Positions 1 through 12,000 of a stretch of 45,185 nt of DNA are shown piece after piece. The position numbers and the translations under genes are program-made. The notes under the pieces are model-generated. The model ran no database searches. It was given only the letters and a program-made list of their open reading frames with translations, and was not told where the DNA came from. Position 1 is the stretch's first letter; each line of letters opens with the position of its first letter. The stretch comes from Lentzea sp. NBRC 102530. GTDB lineage: Bacteria > Actinomycetota > Actinomycetes > Mycobacteriales > Pseudonocardiaceae. Location of the stretch: assembly GCF_030269365.1 (NCBI RefSeq), contig NZ_BSTF01000033.1, forward strand, positions 1 through 45,185. Reading direction: 5' to 3'.

Positions 1-2
1 AA

Positions 3-3000
3 ACCAACCCGGCACGCACCGACACCAGCAACTCAGCCACACCGACACCACAACGGCCACAAGGTTCGAACGGCAACACACCGCCGACGAACTTCCAGGC
101 CACGCCCGCGCCGTTCGCTGTCGGCGACAACGTCCAGGTTCAGCCGGTTCACGCTCCTGCGGCGTCCACTCGAACCGATCCCGTCACCGAACAGTCCACA
201 GAGGACTATGGCGATCGGGAGGACGCGGTCCGGCAAGACGCACAGACCGACGTTCACTCCGAGGTGCCCATGCGGGAGCGGCTGCCTCTGAAGCGTGAGT
301 TCGACGGACCTGCCGAGCCGGCATTCGGATCGACTTCGCCCGCCACGAATCCGCCCGACCAGGACACCCGCCCCGCAGCGACGTCCGACAAGGGCAAACA
401 GCGCGCGACCACTTCGAACCTCGCGCCCGCAGACCCCGACACCTCCGGCATCGACGACGAGCTGTCCGACGACATGCCCGTGTTCGGCTTTCCCAGCGAG
501 CCGCCGGCTGGACTTGACGCCGCCACGCAGGGATGGGCCGACCAGGTCCGCCAGGCGCACCGTGAACTCCGCGACGCGGAGCCACGGAAGCGCGAGGAGG
601 TTCTGCGACGCGCACAACAGCTCGCACCGCTACCGCCAGGCAACATCTTCATCGGCAAGGACAGCCAGACCCCGCACCAGATCGACACCGAGAACAAGAT
701 CGACCAGATCCGCACGGTCGTCGCCCACACCCTCCTCGCCACCGACTCCGACACCACCGCGGCCAACCAGGCCACGCAGCTCACGAAACAATTCGGAGTC
801 CAACGCCGACGCGGCCTTCTCGGCGGGCACAATCCCGCCGACGGCTCCAGAACCGCCGGGGAAAGTTCGACCACTGCGACCACCGCAACCAACCGAGCAG
901 TCGCCGTACCGACCGCCAAGATAACGAGCAGCGAACCCTACATCGCCGATTCGCTCAAGCGCGCCTCTTTCCTTGACGAGCGCCGACTGAGAACACGCGT
1001 CGAGCAGTTCGAGCAACTGGCACGCGAGTCAGGCTTCGACCTGATCCACGAGCCTGTGGAAACCAACACGCAGGAAGTACTAAGTGAACTCGGTACGCGC
1101 TGGCAAATCTTCCTGCTCGAAGCATCACCCTCTCCAGCATCAGTCGCCAGAATTCAGGAGCTGTTCACCGACCTCTACACCACCTCAACCCTGACACTCA
1201 GACGATTCCCGCGAACTCGCCAAAAATACATCGCATCCGAGTTCCCTGCGGTACCCCAGGAAGAAAGCACACAACAGTTTTCGAGCATTGAACGAGCCCT
1301 GTACCGGCGCACGATCATGACCATGCTCGACGACCCCGGCATACTCATACATCATCTGGAATCACCGGCCGGCGCGCCACTTCACGAACGCCTCATCCGA
1401 TCACGCCTGATGATAATCAGCATCCAATCCGCCAGCCAGGTAATCGGCAGCCCCCGATACAACCTCATACTTCAAGACCCGACACAGCTTGACCACCTGC
1501 TCAACCCCTATGGCGCACCTGCGGACTCCGCACCGAACTTCATCTACGAGGTGAAGAACGCGAAGGCCCCGCTCACCTACTTCGAGCAGGTCCCGCACTC
1601 CGTCATGCACCTCGTCAAGTTCGACGGGCGATCGACCAGCCTCTCCCCGCAGCAGGAACAGGATCTCGCGAGAGCACTGCGCGAAATCGTCGCGGAACTG
1701 GAAATGCGCTCCAGCCTCGGAGAACAAACTCCAGCCAACATCGTCATCACATCAGAAGTTCCACAATTCCTCGACCACACCGACAACTCAGACAACGCGA
1801 ACAACAAAACCAAAACAGAACAGGAAAGACAACTACACGAAACGATCAAGCGCCACATCAGGAAAGAAGCTTCGGAACTGAGTGATCCCTACCGCAAGAA
1901 TTCCTTGGCCAAACTCCAGACTGTCACCTCTCCCCTACCAGGGCGTGGCGACACTCCGGGAGAGATCGGAATCTACGTCAGCATCGGAAACGGCGAAGCC
2001 GAGCGCGCGGCAGACGCCTATCTTCGCCTGACCGGAGAGCTCGACAACGTCCGGCTCAGGAGCAGGCAGGACTTGTTCGACATCGCGTCGAACCAACTGA
2101 ACCAGCAGGCAATCCGGGAATTTGCGATCTACCAAGACTACTACGACCGATCGAGAATCAGGTTCAAGCATCGCCCCCTTGGCCCCACCGCCAGAACCAG
2201 ACTGGCGGACATCAACGAGGCGCTCCTAGGAAACCCCGCGACACCCGAGGTCGACCACCTGATCCGCCCGGTGCTTGCCACCCTGGTTCTCTCGGCGTCC
2301 CTCACCCTGTCGGTACCAGACACGACCTACGACCCGATCACACCCGCGTTCCTGAACGAACTACTGGGCGAAGTAACACGGTTTCTCTCCAGCAACCCTT
2401 CCTCAAGTCTCTTCGACTCGCTGGAATCACCGCTGTACGGACTCTCCACCGCACACAACACACGAACGCCTATGCTTCAGTTCCTGATCGGCCTCGCCAA
2501 CCTCGACAACAGCGACCGCACCCTGATGCTGGAGAGAGTCAAGCGAGGCGACATCGAGCGGGAAATCTGGAACATCATGCAGCGTCCGCTGCTGCTGTAC
2601 AGACCCTCCGTAGACTACCCATTCAAATTTTTCTACAGCAGCACGCTACGAGAAATACGTGAACTCACCTACGAGTTCCCTCGCAGCTTCTTCATTTTCC
2701 ACGGACCTTCCGAAGACGAAACACTGTCCGACAAGGAACGTGCACAACTCCACCAGTTCGCCAAGTCCCATGCCCCCGAGGTCGCCAGGCTCGCCGAGCA
2801 AAGGAGCGTACCTCGCGAGATCATGATCTACGTGAACGCATCGGCCAACTCGGACCTCAGGGAGGATTTTCTCAACTTCGGCTGGCCGGCCCAAATGAAG
2901 GAAACTCTCGAACACCACCTTGAGCGCGAGTTCAGCAGCTTACGTGAGAAAAACCCCACGCTGCCGACCATCATCTTCGACGTGAGAGTCAGAAATAGCG

Positions 3001-6000
3001 GGAAGGTGGGCCGCGGTTTCGCCTACATCGAAGTCCATACGAAGGCTGTCGGCCTCACGCCCGAACAATTAGGCATCGACACCCATCTGCGCGCGACACG
3101 CCATCTGAAGACACTGGCAATCCCAGTCTCGGAACTGCGGACACTAGCCACCGAGTACAGCAGCCTCATGCAGTCCACGCGGTGGAAAGTCGAGGTTCAG
3201 AACCACACCATCACCTTCGGTTCGGGACTACTGGACATCAGCGACACGGAAGAACTGCTGGACACCCTGAATCGCGGGCTCATCGATTTCGGCGACGATC
3301 AGATAGTGTCTCAGGTCAGGAGCCTCGTCGCGGACCTGATCATGTTCGGCTCTATGCACTACAGGGCTTTTCCCGCGTTTCACAATGAAATCCACCACCG
3401 GCACGGATGGCAGTTGCCCGCCCCTTCCAGGAACGATGTCAACGGACTACTGGAAGATGTGATCGCGTTCCTCTTCCACAGCGACCACAGGAAACTCTTC
3501 ACCGATCCGAACTCGCCTGCGTTCGGAATGCGTTCCGATCCAGGAACCCCACTACCCGTACGACTTCTCCGCATCAGCCTGATGTATCTCAGCCCCGAGG
3601 AGAAGACCAAGCTTCTCGCCCACTGGCAACACTTCGCGGAGCTGACGCAGAAGGACAATCTCGCACACAGGATCATGGTGCGGTTCGACATGACCTCGGG
3701 CCACTACGGCGCCCACCTGAAGGAAGACCTCCGCACGCTCTACTTCTCCAAAATCGGGGGTCCTCCTCCTGGGGTCGACCGCTTCGCGGGCCGACAGCGC
3801 CTCAGCATCGTCACGAACTCCGCAGGCGAAATGGTGCTGAGGGGCTACAAGTCCGACAACTGGCCCGCGCTCGGGTTCAGCCCCGACCAGCTACCACTGG
3901 AGCTCCAGACCCAGCCGGAGTTCCAGGTCAGATTCACCCTCGACGAGCCACTCAGCTACTCCCGCTTGCGGCTGGCCGACGCGCCCGCCCAGCAACTCGC
4001 TCATCCCACGCACTCGTCTACGGCGCCTTCCTTCGAGGTTCGTCGCGTCGGCGAAGGTCCCGGTGGCGTCGTCGAGATCACCGTGGTCGCCGCTTTCGCG
4101 GCCTCCGACCTCGGCGCCCGCGCTGTCCGGAACACCATCACGCGGGCCCAGCACTCGATCGACATGTACTACAACCGCGCCGCGCTCCAACTCCCCACCG
4201 GAGAACTGCTCCGCTTCCGGCTGATACCGCCAGCACCGCTGGTCACTGCGCATCACACCATCGCCCTCGGTCCAGACCTCGATCCCGGCTACCTGCGCTG
4301 GAACCATCGCCAGTCACACGCCGTCACCGCCTACTCGTACGGCCTCATGATCGGCCTGCACGACCCCGACACCGCCGACCACGAGGCTGAGATCGAGCGG
4401 CTCGCCGCACACGGACCTACCGCTGAACACGTCACCGCACTCCAGCACTCGCTCCAACCGCGCCCAGAACCCTCGGACACGCTCAGCTCACGTACCAAGG
4501 GAAAGAACCGCGATGCCGAGGACGACATCTTCATGGAAGACGCCGACGCCGATCCCGACGACAGTTCCGCACAGCGGAGCCACACCGGATTCCGCACCTC
4601 TTCATCCCCCAATTTCGGCAACCGAGACCTGCGAGACCTACTGGACTGGGCTGACCGGATCGAGCGGGCCCAGGCCGTTCTGGACGAGGTACCCCGTCGG
4701 CAGCGGCGGCAGGCCGAGAAACTGGCACGGCAACTCGTCCCACTCCCCACCGCCCTCCCACTCGAACAATCCCCCGAACAAGCCAGAACCGAATGGCTCA
4801 TCTCCAACATCCGACTGGTAGTCACAGCCGCACTACTCGATCTCCGCACCGACGAAGCCGACCGGGAAACCCACGCCACCGCACTCGCCAAAGAACTCAC
4901 CAAAAAGTACGGCGTCCGACGCACACGCGGACTCCCCGGCGGCGCCGCACCCCGTACCATCCCCAACCCCGACCACGGAGAAACCTCCGCCACAGGTGCG
5001 GCTCGCACCATCAACTCCCCTGCACACGGCATCTCCGCCGACCTTCCCGCAGGACTCGACACCGCTGACCCGCACTGGGCCGACCAGGTCCGCCAGACAC
5101 ACCACGGACTCAACGACGCCGACCCGACCCAACTCGACCGTGCACTTAGCCGCGCACAACAACTCGTGCCACTGCCCGAAGGCACCATCTTCATCGGCAA
5201 GAACACACAAACGCCGCAGCAAATCGACATCCAGAACAAAATCGACCAAATCCGTATTGTCGTCGCCCACACTCTCCTCACCGACTCCGACACCACCGCG
5301 GTTAACCAAGCCAGAGAACTCACCCGCCAATTCGGAGTCCAACGACGCCAAGGACTCCCCGGTGGACACAAACACGTCTACAACCCCAACCCCGACACAC
5401 CCACCGTCGGCGAAAGCTCGGCCACCGCAGCCGCCCGACCAGCCCCAAGACCGGGCCCGAACCCTCCGGCAACCCCTCCGCCAAACGCGGCATTCAACGC
5501 GGCCGACTACATCAGAACCGCCGTCAGCGCGGCTCCCTTCCTCAACGAGAGGAAGCTGAGAGAACGGATCAGGCAGTACGAGCGACTCGCACACGAGTCA
5601 GGCTTCGACCTGAAATCCGTCATTACTCCGGCAAGCACGGATGCCGCCCTTGAAATCATCACCACGGAATGGCCGTCCTTCTCGCGAGGCAACACGGACT
5701 CTCCTCCGGAAGTAGCCAGAACGCAATCGCTCCTGCTCGACCTGTACACCACCTTGACCCTGGAACTACGCCGTCCAGCGAGCAGCCCTCAGAAATCGGA
5801 CCGCTCCCACTTCTCCCGCATTCGCCCCATTACCGCAAACAGAATCTTCATAGCAATCGGAAAGGCCATTGGCCAGGGATCAATCACCTCCCTGCTCAAC
5901 GATCCAAACTCGACCACACACCACCTCGAGTCCACGGAAAACGCACCGCTCCACGAACGACTCGTCCGATCACGCCTGCTATCTATCCACCAGTATAATC

Positions 6001-9000
6001 GCGATCTGGTGGCCGCCAGCCCCCGATTCGGCCTGCTCCTCCAGGACCCGGAAATGCTCGACCGGCTTCTCCAACCCGCGCGCGAGGTCTGGGACTCCGC
6101 CCAAATTATCATCAATGAGACAACAAATACAAATAATCCTCTCAGCTACTTCCAGGCGATTACACACTCACCCGCACGCGTGATCGAACTCGACAAGAAA
6201 TCACGCAAAATATCCGCAGACCAGGACCGAAAGCTCGCCGCGGCCGTCAGCAGCATGGTCACCGAAGTCGACGCACGCTCCAAACTCGGAGAAGACACCC
6301 CGGCCGAGATCGTCATCACCGCGACGGAACGAAAGGGACCGGAGCGCTCCCTTGGCTCGACATTCCTGCACAGTGACCTCTCCCAGGCACAGACCGCACA
6401 TCTCCACAAGCGAGCATCCGAGCACCTCGTCACCGCACTGTCCAACATGGACAAACCGGCACCTCGAACACGCTCACTCGACATACGAATCGTCAAGTCC
6501 GAGCCCAACCCTCAACAGCGGCATCAGAACGACAAGACAACGTTCGGAATCACCCTCAGCATCGGGAACATCGATTTCGAACGAGCAACAGACGCCTATC
6601 TCCGTGTCACCAGTTCACTGGAAAACGTTCAGCTGACCGACAGACGATCCCTGTCTGACATCGTCGACAACCAACTGAACCTCCTGAACATCCACATACC
6701 GGGATTCAGCGCACGACACGCCTATCGCCCGCTGAGTCCGGAAACCAGAACTCGCCTCGAACTTCTCAACGAGGCGCTTCGAACCAACCCCGCGCTGGCC
6801 ACGGACAACCACGTCGTCCGCTCAGTGATCGCGAACCTACTGATATCAGCTTCCCTGATCCTCACGTCGAGCGATCGACAGATCGATCCGATCACCCCCG
6901 CCCGACTGAACGAGGTCCTGGAAGAGGCCACACGATTCCTACAGGATCATCCTTCTTCCGAACTCTTCACAGCGCACGACTCACCGTTGTTCAGCCTCTC
7001 CTCCGTCCACTACGCTCCCGCACCGATGCTCTATTTGTTCGTCGGCCTCGTCAATCTTGAGAACCGAAACCGCGCGCTAATCCTGAAGAGGATCGGCGAC
7101 GATGATGTCCAAAGAGAACTGAACAACATCGTGCCGACCGTGCTGCTCTGCGCCGATTCACCGGATCAGCCGTTCAAGCGCGTGTACAGCGACATGCTGC
7201 TAGAAATGCTTGAGGTCCCATCGAACCTCCCCCGCAGCTTCACCATGCCAGTTGCCGCCAACCCGAAAGTCCTCTCAGAAGACGAGCGGAGTGTTCTGCG
7301 GATTTTTGCCAGGAACTTCGCCCCCGAGGCCGCCAGGCGAGCACTCGAAGGAATCCCGCTTCCCGAAGTCAACATCGTCTTCAACAGCCCCATCGCCTTT
7401 GGCCCGGACGGCCGACCATTGCCGAGGCCAAAAATGGAGTGGCAGTTCAGGGCGCGGGATGCGCTCTACAGCTATCTTGCACAGGAGTTCACCAAACTAC
7501 GGCAGGCGAACCCGAAACTCCCGGAAATCACTATTATTCCGCCGATCTACAGCTCGGGGAACGGAACCCCAGGGACCACGCGATTCGTAGTCGTGGTCAA
7601 GCCGTCCGGGATCACTCCCGAGCAGCGCGCCGTGGACACACATCGCCTGGTCACCCGAAATCTGCGCAACCTGACGGTTCCACCGTCAGAACTCCGACGG
7701 ACTGTCGCAGAGCTCTCGGACCTGACCAAGTCCGCCCGCTGGCTGCACGAGCACAAACAGCCCGACTTCCAGTTCAATGGCGACATTCTCCAATGGTCCC
7801 CCACCTATCTCCCAAGCGCTCGAATCGAAGGCCTCCTGGATTCCCTGAACAACCTGCTCGACAGCTTCGCAGACGATGTCGCGTCGGACACCAGAACACT
7901 CGTCAGGGATCTGATCATCGCCTCATCGATCAGATACTGGAGCTACCCGGTCGACCGGTCCTCTCGCTATCCGGGGGATGCCGAGTATCTACTGTCGCCG
8001 ATCACCTTGACCGAGGTCGACAAGATTCTCGGCGAGATGGTCGATTTTCTTGCCGAGAACGACAACAGGAAGCTGTTCACCGATCCGCTCTCACCAGCGT
8101 TCGGAATGCGTTCCAAACCCGGCGACCCACTCTCCACACGCCTTTTCCGCATGGCAACGATCCACCTCACCACCGAGGAGAGAGGAAAACTCTTCGAAAA
8201 TTGGCCACGGTTCGCAAGAACCTCTCGGTCCGACAATCTCATTCTGAGGCTCATGGCACCCGGCGGGCACTATCGCACCGTAAGCAGAGAAAATGTGCGG
8301 TCGACTCTCCATGAGCTGTATTTTCCCGGCGTTCCGTTGCCTCAGGCCGAACCCCGTTTCGACATCGAAAACGAAGACACGCCCGCTCCGCTCTACTCCA
8401 CAGATTTGCCGCCTGCCTATCAGCACGCCAGCTGGCCTGTGCTCGGGTTCAGTCCCGACCAGCTACCACTCGAACTCCAAACCCAACCCGAGTTCCAGGT
8501 CAGATTCACCGAACCACACAACTACAACCGCGACCGACTCACCCACACCCCCGCACAACAACACCCCCACCCCACACTCCCCTCAACCACACCCGCCTTC
8601 GAAACACGCCACGCCGGCCACGGCCCCGGCAGCGTCCTCGAAATCACCGTCCTCGCCCACTTCACCACCAACCCCGACACCGACCCCGACACCCTCCGCA
8701 CCACCATCAACCAAGCCCAGCACGTCATCGACATGTACTACAACCGCGCCACCCTCCAACTCCCCACCGGCGAACTACTCCGCTTCCGACTCATCCCCAC
8801 ACCCACACCAGACCAGGCACACCACACCATCTCCCTCGAACCCGGCGACGAACCCAGCCACCTCCACTGGGACCCAGGCCAACCCCACGCCATCACCGCC
8901 TACTCCTACGGCCTCATGATCGGCATCTTCACCCCCCACACCACCAACCACACCACCGAAATCCACCACCTCACCCACCACGGCCTCACCACACACCACC

Positions 9001-12000
9001 TCCCCGCAATCCAACACGCACTCCAACCACCACCCGAAAACCACAACACCCCCAACTCCCACGCCAAGGGCAAACAACGCGCCACCGACGACACAACCAC
9101 CTCACCCGGCAGCGCCGGACCTGGCCCGAACAGCCAGGACCAGGAGTGGAACGAGCGGATCGCGCTCGCCGAGCTCTCTCTGAGCTGGGCAGCCCCTCAA
9201 GAACGAGAACACGTGGAAGACCGGGCCAGGCAACTCGTCCCGCTTTCCTCCGTGACTCCTCTCGACCCCTCCGCCGAGCTCGCCTCGACCGAACAGGTGA
9301 TCTCGAACATCCGCCTCGTGGTCGCGGCGGCGCTGCTCCATGACCTGTCCCAGAACCTGTCCGACCCGGAGTCGAACGCCAGGACACTGACCGGAGAACT
9401 CACCACGCGCTTCGGTGTCCACCGCACGCACGGCCTCCCCGGTGGCCTTGCCTCTCAAACTCAACCGGACTTCCGCGACGGAGAAGCCTCCATCTCAGGC
9501 GCGCCCAGAGACACCGCGGCCCACTCAACCGAGTTCGGTCAAGCGCCCAGTCCTGGCGTCCCCGCCGAACCGCTCGCGGGACTCGACGCCGCCGACCCGT
9601 ACTGGGCCGACCAGGTCCGCCAGGCACACCACGCACTCAACGAGGCCGACCCAGCCGAAGTCGACCACGCACTTCGCCGCGCGCAACAACTCGCACCGCT
9701 GCCCGAAGGCACCATCTTCATCGGCAAGAACACACAAACCCCGCAACAGATCGACATCCAAAACAAAATCGACCAAATCCGCACTGTCGTCGCCCACACC
9801 CTCCTCACCAACTCCGACACCACCGCCGCCGACCAAGCCAGACAACTCACCCGCCAATTCGGAGTCCAACGACGCCAAGGACTCCCCGGCGGACACAAAC
9901 ACACCAGCAATCCCGACACCCTCGACGGCCCCACGACCGGCGAAAGCTCAGCCTCCGCCGCTGCCAGGCCAGACCCGAGACCAGCGCCCAACTCTTCACC
10001 GAATCCTCCGCGCAACGCGGCATTCGACTCGGCCGACTACATCAGAACCGCCGTCAGCGCCGCCCCCTTCCTCAACGAGAGGAAGCTGAGAGAACGGATC
10101 AGGCAGTACGAACGCCTCGCATACGAGTCAGGCTTCGAGCTACGAGCAGTCGACATCCCGACAAGTACAAAGGCCGCACTTCACACCATCACGACGGGAT
10201 GGCGTTCATTCTCGCGCGACGGCTCGATCTCCCCAGCGGACGTAGCCAGAACACAATCGCTTCTGCTTGACCTGTTCACCACGTCCACCCTGGAACTACG
10301 CCGTCCAGCGAACAGCCCACAGAAATCATCCCGTTCCTCCTTCGCGCACATCCCGTCCACTATCAGCAACAAAATCTTCACGACGTTCGGGCAGGCCATA
10401 GGCGGGAGATCGATCACCTCTCTGCTCGACAACCCCAACTCGGTCACCTACCACCTGACGTCCGAGGACGACGCACCACTTCACGAACGACTCGTCCGAT
10501 CACGCCTGCTCCTTCTCGACCGCGCCGTGCTCAAGCAGGTAGTCACCAGCCCCCGATTCCTCCTGCTGCTCCAGGACCCGGCGATGCTCGACCACCTTCT
10601 CCATCCCGCGCGCCAGGTCATGGAGTCCGCCGCCCTACTCGCCGAGCAGACGACGAACCCGAAGAAGCCGCTCACCTTTTTCGAGGCGATCTCGCACTCG
10701 CCCAGGCACGCGATCGATCTCGACAAGAAGGCGCGCAAACTGTCCACGACTCAGGACAGGCAACTCGCCGCGGCCATCGGCGACATGGTCGCCGAAATCG
10801 ACACACGTTCCGCACTCGGAGAGGACACCCCGGCCGAGATCGTCTTCACCGCGACCGATCCGATGGAGTTCGGTCGTTCTTTCAGGTCCTCGCTCCTGCG
10901 TACCGGAGACGTTCAGTCGAAGACGTCTCCCCTTCACATGCGGATCTACGAACACATCGTCGCGGCACAGGCCGACCTGAGCGCACCGGCGCCCCGAACG
11001 CTCTCGCTCGATGTACGAGTCACGAATGCCGCGCCCACCGTTCACCAGAAGCGCCAAGGAAACAAACCCGCGTTCGAAATCACCCTCAGCGTCGGAAACG
11101 ACTCCGTCGAACGAGCAATGGACGCCTACCTTCGACTGACCGGGCCGCTGGAAAACCTCCGGCTCACCAGCAGGCGCGCCCTGTTCGACATCACCCGAAA
11201 CCAAGTGAACCTCCAGCAGATCCGTCTACCCGGATTCTCAAGCGCGCGGTACACGTATCGCCCGTTGAGCCAGGAGACCAGCGCGAGACTGGGCCTCTTC
11301 GACAAGGCACTCCGAGAGGACGCCACGCCGGTCGCCGTGGACAACCTGGTTCGATCGGTCATGGCGAACCTGATCGTGTCTGCTTCCCTGATCATCACCT
11401 CGCGCGGGCGAAAGATCGATCCGATCACGCCCGCTCGGCTGGACGAGATCCTGGAGGAGGCCACCCTGTTCCTGTCGAAGCGGTCATCGTCCGACCTTTT
11501 CACGTCATTCGCCTCTCCGTTGTACGGACTTTCCTCCGCACACGACGAGGCGGCACCGATGCTCTATCTGCTTGTCGGCCTCGTCAATCTCGACAACAAA
11601 CAGCGGGATCTCGTCCTGAAGAGACTCGACAGCGCGGACATCGAGAGGGAGATCCAGAACGTCCTGCCGATGATGCTGTTCCAGGGCGACTCTTCGAATC
11701 GACCGTTCAGACGCGTGTACGGCCACATGCTGAACGAAATGACGGGAGTTCCCTCCCGTCTCCCGCGCAGTTTCACCATGTCGCCAGGAGTGTCCCGCCG
11801 CGAGGAACTGTCGAAAGAGGAGCACGAAGTTCTGCGTAGATTTGCCAGGGACTTCGCCCCGGGGGCCGCCCAGCGAGCAGCAGAAGGGTCGACACTCCCC
11901 GACATCAAGATTCGATTCAGGACCAGCGACCGTACTTCGATCCATCTTCTGGACGAGTCGCGCTCGATGTGGCCGCACAACGCGCGAGATGCCCTCGAAA

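Noticed and set aside
264..264. ATG at 264 as the start of the giant protein
   Set aside because: The frame is open for 87 further codons to the window edge with the same Thr/Pro-rich linker character, and there is no ribosome site before 264.
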